From CBDCWO01 sp965223405 (GTDB lineage: Bacteria > Bacteroidota > Bacteroidia > Chitinophagales > Saprospiraceae): 64,000 nt of DNA. The stretch is from contig CBDCWO010000006.1 in NCBI GenBank assembly GCA_965223405.1, forward strand, positions 2,604,001-2,668,000, given 5' to 3'. Each line of letters opens with the position of its first letter. Position 1 is the stretch's first letter. Shown piece by piece: positions 43,834 to 52,455 of the stretch. The translations under genes and the position numbers were made by a program. Below the pieces are notes generated by a model, which worked only from the letters and a program-made list of their open reading frames with translations, was not told the origin of the DNA and made no database searches.

Positions 43834-46641
43834 ATGACTTACGAAGATTTTACCATAAAAGCTCAGGAATGTATATTAAAAGGCCAGCAGATTGCCGCTT
43901 CCTACGATCAACAGGTGGTGGATACCGTCCATTTACTCAAAGGAATGCTGGAGACCGAAGAAAGTATAACTGAGTTTTTATTAAAAAAGACCGGTGTCAA
44001 TGTGGCCAGGTTAAATAAGGATCTGGACACGGAGATCAAGAAATATCCGAAAGTATCGGGCAACAACAAGCAGTTCTTAAGCAACCATGCCAATCAAGCG
44101 CTCAGCCGCGCAAAAAAAATGTTGTCGGAATTTGGAGACGAATACATATCAGTGGAGGCTATTTTGCTGGCTATTGTAAAAGGTAAAGACCAGGCAGCGA
44201 CACTACTCAAAGAACATGGTGCTGCAGAAGGTGATCTTAAAGAAGCAATTCACGAAATACGCAAAGGACGGCAGGTAACGGACCAACATATGGATTCCCA
44301 ATACAATGCATTGCAAAAATTTGGTATCAATCTCAATGAAAGAGCAGAAAATGGATTCCTGGACCCAATTGTGGGGCGGGACGAGGAGATTCGCAGAATA
44401 TTGCATATACTTTCACGTCGCAAGAAAAACAATCCCATATTGGTAGGAGAGGCAGGCGTAGGTAAGACGGCAATAGTCGAAGGAATAGCCTGGAGGATTA
44501 TCAATCAGGATGTTCCTGAAAATCTGCGGCGTAAAAAGATTATCGTTTTGGATATTGCTTCGTTGATAGCCGGAGCTAAATTCAAGGGGGAATTTGAAGA
44601 AAGGTTGAAGGCAGTCATTAAAGAAGTGAAAGGATCCGGTGGAGAGATCATTTTATTTATTGATGAAATACACACTTTGATTGGAGCCGGAGGTGGAAAT
44701 GGGGCGATGGATGCCGCCAATATATTAAAACCGGCATTGGCACGAGGAGAACTAAGAGCAATAGGGGCAACTACTACGGATGAGTATCAAAAATACTTTG
44801 AAAAGGACAAAGCCCTGGTAAGACGATTTCAAACCGTGTATATCGACGAACCAAGCGTAGAAGATACGGTATCTATATTGAGAGGGATTCAGGAAAAATA
44901 TGAAGTGTACCATAAAATAGATATTCTGGATGAAGCTTTAATTGCAGCAGCAGAGCTTTCACACCGTTATATTACCGATCGAAGACTTCCGGATAAGGCG
45001 ATAGACCTGATCGATGAGGCCGCGGCAAAATTGCGGTTGGAATTGGATTCGGTACCGGAAGAAGTGGATGAGTGGGATCGACGAGTACGGCAATTGGAAA
45101 TTGAAAAAGAAGCCATTAAAAGAGAAAAGACCGGTAAAAAGCTGAAGTCTATTAGTGAACAAATTGCCAATGCCCGGGAGAAACTGGATAGCTTGAAATT
45201 ACGGTGGCAAAGCGAAAAGGAGATAGTAGATACTATTCAAAATCTGAAAAAAGAAATTGAAACCTTAGAGACTGATGCCGATCGGGCCGAGCGGGATAGT
45301 GATTTTGAAAAAGTGGCTCAGATCAGGTATGGAGAAATCCAGAAAAGAGAAGCTATGCTTAAAGCAGCTGAAGAAAAATTGGACAAACTCCCGGATAATT
45401 CCAGATTTACCAACGAAGAAGTCACGGCTAATGACATTGCAGAAATAGTAGCACGCTGGACCGGTATTCCGGTACAAAAAATGATGCAAAGCGAAAAAGA
45501 GAAGCTATTAAAATTGGAAGAGCAAATAGGAGAAAGACTGATCGGGCAGCATGAAGCGGTAAAGGCAGTGTCGGACGCCGTACGCAGAAGTCGCGCCGGA
45601 CTTCAGGATCCCAATAAACCCATTGGCTCTTTTATATTTTTAGGACCTACCGGTGTAGGTAAAACCGAGTTGGCTAAAGCACTTGCTGAAGTGTTGTTTG
45701 ATGACGAACGGGCCATTACTCGGATCGATATGAGTGAATACCAGGAAAGACATGCTGTTTCCCGGTTAGTAGGTGCGCCTCCGGGATACGTGGGTTATGA
45801 CGAAGGGGGACAGCTTACCGAGGCCGTCCGGAGAAGACCCTATTCGATTATCTTATTGGATGAAATCGAAAAGGCACATCCCGATACATTCAATGTGCTC
45901 CTTCAGGTCCTTGACGACGGTAGATTGACAGACAATCGGGGCCGGGTAGCTAATTTTAAGAATACCATTATTATCATGACCTCTAATATGGCCGCTGAAG
46001 TGATTCTGGAAAATTTTGAAGATCTAGAAGCCGTCGGTGAGCAACATCAAGCTGAAATCATTGAAACCACCAAAATTGAAGTCTTCGAGTTATTAAAGGA
46101 AAATTTACGCCCCGAATTCCTCAATCGGATTGATGAGAAGATCATGTTTTTACCACTTACCAAAGGGGAGATTAAAGCAATTGCCAAATTGTTGCTTAAG
46201 AAGGTACGTAAGAATTTGGCCAAGCAGGAAGTCCATATTGAACTTACCGACGAAGCCCTGGATCTTTTAGCGGATTTGGGATATGATCCACAGTTTGGTG
46301 CCCGACCGTTGAAAAGGGTGATTCAGAAAGAGTTGGTCAATGAATTGGCCAAGTTGGTATTGAGCGGTGAAATTGCTGCCGGTTCTAAAGTTATCGTCAG
46401 TGCTGATGCCAAAGGATTTGTCTTTAACGGTCAGCAGAAAGAATTGGAACCGGAAACCATTGTTAAAAGTCAAAAGAATAAAGACAATGGTAAGGCGAGA
46501 GAGAAAAAACTGGAGAAATTAATTCAGGCCACCAAAGATGTGGAAGATGCGGTAAAAGAAATTGAAAAGGATAAAACTAAAACCGGGAAACCAAAAAATG
46601 GAGCAAGTGGAAAACCCAAAAAAGGAAAAGCCGGTGATTAA
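43834..46641 (+). CDS. clpB: ATP-dependent disaggregase ClpB with lysine-rich C-terminal tail
   Basis: The 935-residue AAA+ chaperone extracts polypeptides from aggregates together with DnaK. The Clp N-domain spans ~1-145. NBD1 has Walker A GEAGVGKT at 205-212 and ILFIDEIHTLIGAG. The coiled-coil middle domain covers ~400-530. NBD2 has Walker A GPTGVGKT at 604-611, LLDEIEKAHPD and the NRIDEKIMF sensor region. After the normal end at about residue 877, a tail of ~58 residues follows with roughly one lysine in three (KAREKKLEKLIQ, KTGKPKNGASGKPKKGK). Typical ClpB proteins stop near 860 residues. The tail is not part of the AAA+ fold and its role is unknown. Confidence 0.97.
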   Translation: MTYEDFTIKAQECILKGQQIAASYDQQVVDTVHLLKGMLETEESITEFLLKKTGVNVARLNKDLDTEIKKYPKVSGNNKQFLSNHANQALSRAKKMLSEFGDEYISVEAILLAIVKGKDQAATLLKEHGAAEGDLKEAIHEIRKGRQVTDQHMDSQYNALQKFGINLNERAENGFLDPIVGRDEEIRRILHILSRRKKNNPILVGEAGVGKTAIVEGIAWRIINQDVPENLRRKKIIVLDIASLIAGAKFKGEFEERLKAVIKEVKGSGGEIILFIDEIHTLIGAGGGNGAMDAANILKPALARGELRAIGATTTDEYQKYFEKDKALVRRFQTVYIDEPSVEDTVSILRGIQEKYEVYHKIDILDEALIAAAELSHRYITDRRLPDKAIDLIDEAAAKLRLELDSVPEEVDEWDRRVRQLEIEKEAIKREKTGKKLKSISEQIANAREKLDSLKLRWQSEKEIVDTIQNLKKEIETLETDADRAERDSDFEKVAQIRYGEIQKREAMLKAAEEKLDKLPDNSRFTNEEVTANDIAEIVARWTGIPVQKMMQSEKEKLLKLEEQIGERLIGQHEAVKAVSDAVRRSRAGLQDPNKPIGSFIFLGPTGVGKTELAKALAEVLFDDERAITRIDMSEYQERHAVSRLVGAPPGYVGYDEGGQLTEAVRRRPYSIILLDEIEKAHPDTFNVLLQVLDDGRLTDNRGRVANFKNTIIIMTSNMAAEVILENFEDLEAVGEQHQAEIIETTKIEVFELLKENLRPEFLNRIDEKIMFLPLTKGEIKAIAKLLLKKVRKNLAKQEVHIELTDEALDLLADLGYDPQFGARPLKRVIQKELVNELAKLVLSGEIAAGSKVIVSADAKGFVFNGQQKELEPETIVKSQKNKDNGKAREKKLEKLIQATKDVEDAVKEIEKDKTKTGKPKNGASGKPKKGKAGD

Positions 46642-46962
46642 ATCCAATCCCGCAAGGAATCATATGGCAGAATGGTCACTTCGAGTATGAAATTGTACTA
46701 TCAAACTACACATCCATAGATTCTATGGTAAACTTCAAGTGAATATAATACAGAGGTTCTGCATCGATATTGAGCAAGGTAAGTCAGCAAATCATTAATT
46801 TCGAGTTCAACCAAGTTAACAAAGTCGCATCGATAGTCAGAATGCTTATGAATAACATGAAACAAAAATTGATCTATTTTCTTGCTTTATTAGTACAAGT
46901 GAGTCCACTCCGAAAACTCTGCAAATCCAAAATAATTCATTTTTATGAAAATTGACCGTTTT

Positions 46963-47252
46963 CACTTCATCGATTAATAAATACTTTCCACCAAATTTTT
47001 CATACTGTTGTACCAATGAAATTAGGGTGTTTTCTGTAAAATATAAGTCATCCAGAGAAATATAGAGAACTTCTTGATGTGCAGTTTTTAAGGTTCTTGC
47101 TCGCTGTAGTAAAAGAGTGGTCTTTCCGGTTCCTCTACACCGACTATGCAATTTAAACGCCATTCCCAGTTGATATTGTCAGGAACATTTCTTTGTAATA
47201 CCATTGGTACAGTGGTTATTCGCCGATCGGATTTTTGAACTAATTCTTGCAT
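46963..47252 (-). pseudogene. Remnant of an AAA_14/DUF4143-type ATPase gene
   Basis: From the ATG at 47252 the frame reads MQELVQKSDRRITTVPMVLQ.., then NWEWRLNCIVG. It continues in another frame as RGTGKTTLLLQRA (Walker A), EVLYISLDDLYFTENTLISL and GGKYLLIDEV (Walker B). A one-base length change near 47120 breaks the frame inside the P-loop. Homology ends right after DEV (46963); the rest of the ATPase core and the DUF4143 half are missing. Intact relatives are ~380-400 residues and often behave like mobile accessory genes. This copy is dead. Confidence 0.75.
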
Positions 47253-47448
47253 GAATTGTATATCTGTATGTGCAAAATTACTTGAATTTTGTTTATTTAT
47301 TTATACATACAATATTAGATTTAACACCTCCAAATACTCGATAGTGAGGCACCCAAATATTTGGAACTGGCTGTACATGTAATTTTCTTGAATGCCACAT
47401 CTAATTTATGTGGTCCAGGTTCCGCTGTTTTCAATTTTGAATGGAGAT

Positions 47449-47841
47449 CTAAAATTCGTGCCGAATTCTGGTGGCGATTTCTGCAAGTTGGGACGAGGAT
47501 GGATTTTGCTTGACTTTGAAGAAATTCATGTCATCCATCACCTTGATTGGAATCAGATGTACATGGGCATGAGGTACTTCCAATCCGATAACGGTCATTC
47601 CGATGCGCTCACATGGGATTGCTTTTTCAATGGCTGTAGCTACTTTTCTGACAAATAACATCAGTTCTGTATAAGTGGCTTCAGTTAAATCAAAAAGATA
47701 ATCGATTTCTTGCTTCGGAACCACTAAAGTATGACCTGTATTTACTGGGTTGATGTCCAGAAATGCAAAGAAATCTTCAGATTCGGCGATTTTATGGCAG
47801 GGAATCTCGCCGCTGATAATTTTGCTAAATATACTACTCAT
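47449..47841 (-). CDS. HIT-family nucleotide hydrolase/transferase-like protein
   Basis: This 130-residue protein has the histidine-triad signature HAHVHLIPI, preceded by SIFSKIISGEIPCHKIAES and NPVNTGHTLVVPKQE. It is of the Hint-like branch that hydrolyses purine nucleoside phosphoramidates and related adenylates. Its ATG overlaps the greA stop codon (TAATG), so it is translated from the greA transcript. A function linked to transcription is not known; the pairing with greA is recurrent in Bacteroidota as far as I recall, stated as family knowledge rather than shown here. Confidence 0.93.
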   Translation of the reverse strand: MSSIFSKIISGEIPCHKIAESEDFFAFLDINPVNTGHTLVVPKQEIDYLFDLTEATYTELMLFVRKVATAIEKAIPCERIGMTVIGLEVPHAHVHLIPIKVMDDMNFFKVKQNPSSSQLAEIATRIRHEF

Positions 47842-48314
47842 TATATGGAAATATCAGTGACTTCAAATTGAATGATTCCTCCCGGAGTTTTTATTTCCGC
47901 TGTTTCACCCACTTTTTTACCTAAAAGACCTTGGCCGATCGGAGAATTAACCGAGATCTTTTTTTCTTTCAGATTGGCTTCGGTTTCGGAGACTAACTTA
48001 TATTGCACTTCTTTTTTGGTCTTCAAATTTTTGATGGTTACTTTGGACAAAATAACCACTTTGGAAATATCCAATTGATCCTCACTTAATATTCTGGCAT
48101 TTGCCAGCACTTTTTCGATTTCGTTGATTTTAAGTTCAAGCATACCCTGGGCATCCTTGGCCGCATCGTATTCTGCATTTTCCGAGAGATCCCCTTTATC
48201 CCGTGCTTCCGCGATGGCTTTTGCGACTTCCTGCCGGCCATTGGTCTTGAGATCTTCCAACTCAAGAATAAGTTTATCATAACCCTCCTGGGTTAAATAA
48301 GTTACATTTGACAT
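47841..48314 (-). CDS. greA: Transcription elongation factor GreA
   Basis: The 157-residue protein has the N-terminal antiparallel coiled coil (LTQEGYDKLILELEDLK, RQEVAKAIAEARDKGDLSEN) with the acidic tip residues in GDLSENAEYD. The C-terminal FKBP-like domain contains NSPIGQGLLGKKVGE. It inserts into the secondary channel of RNA polymerase and stimulates cleavage of backtracked RNA. It is cotranscribed with the HIT gene. A promoter-plus-terminator arrangement lies in its upstream leader (48500-48588), which suggests control by premature termination. Confidence 0.96.
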   Translation of the reverse strand: MSNVTYLTQEGYDKLILELEDLKTNGRQEVAKAIAEARDKGDLSENAEYDAAKDAQGMLELKINEIEKVLANARILSEDQLDISKVVILSKVTIKNLKTKKEVQYKLVSETEANLKEKKISVNSPIGQGLLGKKVGETAEIKTPGGIIQFEVTDISI

Positions 48315-48499
48315 CGTTTTCTGTGATTTTAATTACCGAAAAATATCCCGGGATCAGATAGCTACAAATTAAATTGAAAGTGGATCATACCCATGTTTCT
48401 TTCTGGAATAAGTCTTTTCTGTCTAAGAATTGCTGCTCCCGGTTTTCTCAATCTAAAATAATGTTAAGTAATGGATTCATTTACCGGTATCCACCACTT
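48315..48499 (-). other. greA leader between the attenuator-like hairpin and the ATG
   Basis: About 185 nt separate the predicted terminator from the greA start codon. I found no second TAnnTTTG box close to greA and no conserved RNA motif. Confidence 0.35.
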
Positions 48500-48539
48500 A
48501 AAAAAAAGAAACGCTTCATAACGATTGAATGAAACGTTT
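48500..48539 (-). terminator. Strong intrinsic terminator in the greA leader
   Basis: On the minus strand AAACGTTTCAT pairs with ATGAAGCGTTT (11 bp with a single T-G wobble) around a 9-nt loop. A C and eight T follow (48507-48500). On the plus strand the same stem has a C-A mismatch and only five T, so the minus orientation is favoured. No minus-strand gene lies upstream, so it cannot be the end of an upstream operon. Confidence 0.75.
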
Positions 48540-48556
48540 TTGTTCTTATTACAAGG

Positions 48557-48588
48557 CAAAAGTATGAAAAAGTTGATACAAGGTCAAG
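48557..48588 (-). promoter_or_regulatory. Bacteroidota-type promoter upstream of greA
   Basis: The minus strand has CTTG (48588-48585, -33 element), 20 nt of spacer, and TACTTTTG (48564-48557), a full match to TAnnTTTG. The predicted start is near 48551, about ten bases before the terminator stem. This is the best two-element promoter match in the window. Confidence 0.65.
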
Positions 48589-48826
48589 TAATATCGGGAT
48601 ATACTTGTTTTTGCGCTGGTTCCTGGAATGGCTGTTGATCTTTCCGGATACTTCTTATCCTGCTAACCTTTTCAGATGAAAAAGGTACGAACCTATCTAG
48701 AGAATTATAGCCTATGAAAAGGGAACTAAATCGCCAAGTGATTCTTTTGCTTCCAACGAAAGATTACAATATTACCTTTCTGATTTGAGTTTGTTTTATA
48801 CAACTTCCTTCTTTAGAACACAAAAA

Positions 48827-49951
48827 ATGGTTCGCATTTCAGTTTTGTTACTGTCAGCAATTGTATTTGGATCATGTCAAAGAGACCAGAAATCATTTGA
48901 CACAGAAACATTTTATGTAGACCTTGAAACTTCAGATACAATTTCATTAATCGAATTCGTATCAGCAGTTGAATTGATACCCTTGGATAATAATATTGTA
49001 CTAAACAATAATCTACCACGCAAAGTAGTGCTAAAGAATGGTAAGTATTATGTATTACCTCGTAATGATGTCCGAATTTATATTTTCAACTTGAATGGTA
49101 GTTTTGTGAAAACTATCGGCAAGAGGGGAAAGGGACCAGGAGAGCTTTTGAGAGTTGAAGACTTCAGGGTAAACAATAATAGTATTTCCCTCTTGGAGCC
49201 TTCTGGAAAGATAATAACTTACCACATCGATAATGGACAAAAAATAGAGACATTACGCCTTCCAGAAGAATTAATGGCTGTTAACCACTTTCTAAATTTA
49301 AAGAATAATAATCTGATGCTATACACAGTATCTCATATGAATTTTCATCTTTCCTATTATTCGAAAGAATTAGACAAAATTTTAAAAAAAGAACTGAAAA
49401 ACATTGACCCAGATAGTAGATCATTTTTATCCTCATTAGAACCTTTTCAAGAACTGGAATTTGAGCAAAAGATTTATGATTACACCGAGAATTCCATTTA
49501 TGAGATTATCGGTGATAGTTTAAGTAAAAAGTATCGCTTTGATTTTGGCCCCGCAGGCAGCATAGATATTCATGATATTCCCAAGTCAAACAATAGTTTA
49601 GAATCTTTCCATAGATATTTAGAAAATCATAATAAGATCTTTGTCGGCAAATATCTGGATTTTGACTCATTCACACTTTTTTCGGTTATGTATAAAGGCT
49701 TTGAGCGAACATTAGTTTATCTAAAATCTGAGCATAAAGCCGGATATCTACCATTTACAAGATCACAACATTCTCCTAGAGAGTTTACCTATTTTGCTGG
49801 TGTGGATTACAATTGGATAGGTTGTGCAGTCACCAAAGAAATGATTTTGCATAATGTCCCAGTTGAACTAATACCAAGTAAATCACTAAACCGATTGAAA
49901 GAACTATCAAATGATCATAACCCCATTCTCTTTAGGTTTAAACTTAAATAA
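48827..49951 (+). CDS. Six-bladed beta-propeller lipoprotein
   Basis: I chose the ATG at 48827, giving MVRISVLLLSAIVFGSC, a lipoprotein leader with Cys17; the ORF reaches back to 48785. The ~374-residue product matches the six-bladed beta-propeller/BF3164-like lipoproteins of Bacteroidota, shown by the repeat block GKRGKGPGELLRVEDFRV and the ordering of YIFNLNGSFVKTI strands. Ligand and function are unknown. A second member follows 68 bp downstream in the same direction, so this is a tandem pair. Confidence 0.8.
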   Translation: MVRISVLLLSAIVFGSCQRDQKSFDTETFYVDLETSDTISLIEFVSAVELIPLDNNIVLNNNLPRKVVLKNGKYYVLPRNDVRIYIFNLNGSFVKTIGKRGKGPGELLRVEDFRVNNNSISLLEPSGKIITYHIDNGQKIETLRLPEELMAVNHFLNLKNNNLMLYTVSHMNFHLSYYSKELDKILKKELKNIDPDSRSFLSSLEPFQELEFEQKIYDYTENSIYEIIGDSLSKKYRFDFGPAGSIDIHDIPKSNNSLESFHRYLENHNKIFVGKYLDFDSFTLFSVMYKGFERTLVYLKSEHKAGYLPFTRSQHSPREFTYFAGVDYNWIGCAVTKEMILHNVPVELIPSKSLNRLKELSNDHNPILFRFKLK

Positions 49952-50019
49952 AGTTTATGCTAATGTTACTGGAAATTTATTTTGCGTTAACATCTCTAAT
50001 GATTCCATTAATCAATAAA

Positions 50020-51265
50020 ATGTTATTAGTGATAAAGCTAGTTTTGTTGGCATTTGCATTTTTCGCTGTTTTCTCGTGTAAAGAGCGAAGTGCAAAAATT
50101 TTTATCAGTGAAAAATTTGATGTAACGGTTCCATTGCCCGTCAATAGGTCTAACAATTATTTGGAATCTAAACGAAATCAAATTCCAAACTTGGTAAAGT
50201 TTAACTATGATTCGGAAATCAAGAAGTTTACAGAGGTTTTTACCCCTTCAAAATGGATAAAATTAGATGATAATATCCTTATAAAGACAATTGACAAAAT
50301 AATCATAAACAAAAACCACCTATTTGTACTTGACGGAACTTCCCGGGCAATGCATGTCTTTTCCTCTATGGGAAGGCATCTATGGTCAGCAAATAAAAAA
50401 GGAAATGGGCCCGGAGAATTTTTTAGTTTAAAAGACTTTGTGGTAGATGAAATTGGCCATAAAGTATACTTATTAGACCTATTCAAAATTATTGAATATG
50501 AAATCAATGGAACTTATATTACAGACTATAAAATAGGAATAGCTCCTAAAAATATTGCCCTCTCAAAAAATAATGAGGTTTTCTATTTAGCAAGTAATTA
50601 TAATTCTGCTGTTTCCGATGACTTGCTTTATACTTTATTCGCGATTAGTAAAAAAGATAAAGAATTGGCAGGGAACTTATTTTCATATCCGATTGAATAT
50701 ATGTCTATTGAGCAAGGCCTAGGTAAATACCTATATCAGGCAACAGATGGCCATACAAATTTCATCAAAGTATTTAATGATACGATCTATCATTTGGAAA
50801 ATTCCACTGTTTCTCCCAAAACTATCTTAGACTATGAATCCTTTGCTCCAGTTGATAAAAATCCGTTGAAAGTAAATCGACTTCAGGGTGAGATTTGGGG
50901 TCCGGACAAAAGGATTTGAAACCTAGGATGGGTTGGTAATTAAATCCTATGATAGCCAGTATCCATATATCACTGTACTTAATAAACATAATCAGAAATC
51001 AACGAGTTACCAGGTAAATAATTTACGGGATAATTATTTTTTTGGGGCCATGTCAAGAATTCCTATCGGGACTTTTGGTAATAATTTTCTTTTTGAACTT
51101 GGTCCGGATAGATTGCATGCTATTTATGAATCCAGTGGGCTTGATTCCCTGCAATTTTTAGAGGCATTGTACAAATCTTCAGGCTCAAATATTAACTCAG
51201 ATATATTTTCCAATACAACAATGAATTCAAATTCCGTGATAATTGTGGCCAAATTAGTAGAGTAA
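50020..51265 (+). pseudogene. Second six-bladed beta-propeller lipoprotein, frame-broken
   Basis: The likely start at 50020 gives a lipoprotein leader ending FFAVFSC. The first ~300 residues match the neighbouring propeller protein (KKGNGPGEFFSLKDFVVD). The frame stops at TGA 50917-50919. The missing C-terminal ~110 residues follow in another frame (VIKSYDSQYPYITV through SVIIVAKLVE, stop at 51263-51265). A single indel cannot join the two because the second frame has a TAG at 50924-50926. The third frame is open across 50913-50936, so two small indels or a short local replacement are needed. It is either a recent pseudogene or clustered sequence errors. Confidence 0.72.
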
Positions 51266-51399
51266 CCATTTAGAAAAAGTGTATTTTTTCAACTGATAAA
51301 GTTACAGTCAAAGTGCCCAGAATACATTTGGTGACATTTACGGATGATGGATAATGAATCCATTCCCATGATTCTGTTAGGATGAGTTACAGCACTCCC

Positions 51400-52446
51400 C
51401 TAGATTGCAATCCTCAGAGTGAGATTATGAGTACCCTTAAACGGTTGGGTTGCCCGGTAGGCATAATCGATACCCAGGCGATTTTCAGTTTCTTTTTTTA
51501 TCGGGACCTGAAAGGACATCCCGGCACTAAAGCCACTGTAAACACTGCGATCATCCACTTGCGGCGAAGAGCCTAATTCGTGTTTGTATCCGGCTCGGAA
51601 AGCCACGAGATCCTTAAATTCATATTCAATACCGCCTCCGATTTGGTCACGAGAAAACGAATTGGAGGTAAAATTCCCTACTGCGGTGATCCGATGATCA
51701 TCACCTGAATAAAAATCATAAGACATTCCGATATTCAGGACAGAAGGTAACTCAAAAGAAGCAGCTCGTTGATCATAAGTGAGGTCATAATTAATCGTAC
51801 CATCCGGATTTTCTCCTTGAAAGGACAAGCCTTCTCCTCCAAATCTCATGGGTGAACCCACATTTCGTAAGGAAATGCCAAATTTGAAATTATCTTTTGG
51901 TCCGGTAACATACTGGACGCCGGCATCAATGGCAAAACCAAATGCGCTCAAATTAGCTGTGGACTCCGATATGGCACGGACCAAAATACCCACGGATACC
52001 TTATTATCAAAGGTATGGGCATACCCAAGACCCACATGAAAAAAGTTGGGAGAAAAAACAGCCCCAGTACCTTCGGGAAGGTCCACTGTAGTCTCAATGA
52101 TATCTCCGAAATTTAACGACATCAAACTAAGCCCGAAGGCCCCATTTTTACCCACCTTTTGGGCCAGACCAATGGCGCTCATTCGGATATCACTTCCTTC
52201 CAAGTATTTGGCTGCTCCAAGTGCGACTTCGGTACGACTGATGCGGGATAATCCTGCCACGTTTAGGCGCATAGACTCTACTCCAAAGATAAAGGAGGTG
52301 GTCATAGTATGCAGCCCGGCACTGCGGCCCCATGGATTCAGTAGTAGTTCGTAGGCTCCGGCTTCTCCTTGCCTATCCGGATTACCACCATAATTGATGG
52401 TGCCCAAAAAAATAACTAAGCAACCAATAAGTAAAACATTCTTCAT
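51400..52446 (-). CDS. PorV/PorQ-family outer-membrane protein
   Basis: The 348-residue protein has a signal peptide (MKNVLLIGCLVIFLGTINYG) and the family opening GEAGAYELLLNPWGRSAGLH, followed by alternating barrel strands and ending TLRIAI. PorV binds T9SS substrates after translocation, and family paralogues are often encoded with a specific substrate. It is the last gene of a three-gene minus-strand cluster with the 1317-residue protein (9 bp upstream) and the 1194-residue TonB receptor. It could be a dedicated carrier for the large protein; this is inference. It is distinct from porQ at 61121. Confidence 0.85.
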   Translation of the reverse strand: MKNVLLIGCLVIFLGTINYGGNPDRQGEAGAYELLLNPWGRSAGLHTMTTSFIFGVESMRLNVAGLSRISRTEVALGAAKYLEGSDIRMSAIGLAQKVGKNGAFGLSLMSLNFGDIIETTVDLPEGTGAVFSPNFFHVGLGYAHTFDNKVSVGILVRAISESTANLSAFGFAIDAGVQYVTGPKDNFKFGISLRNVGSPMRFGGEGLSFQGENPDGTINYDLTYDQRAASFELPSVLNIGMSYDFYSGDDHRITAVGNFTSNSFSRDQIGGGIEYEFKDLVAFRAGYKHELGSSPQVDDRSVYSGFSAGMSFQVPIKKETENRLGIDYAYRATQPFKGTHNLTLRIAI

Positions 52447-52455
52447 CTGCCGCGA

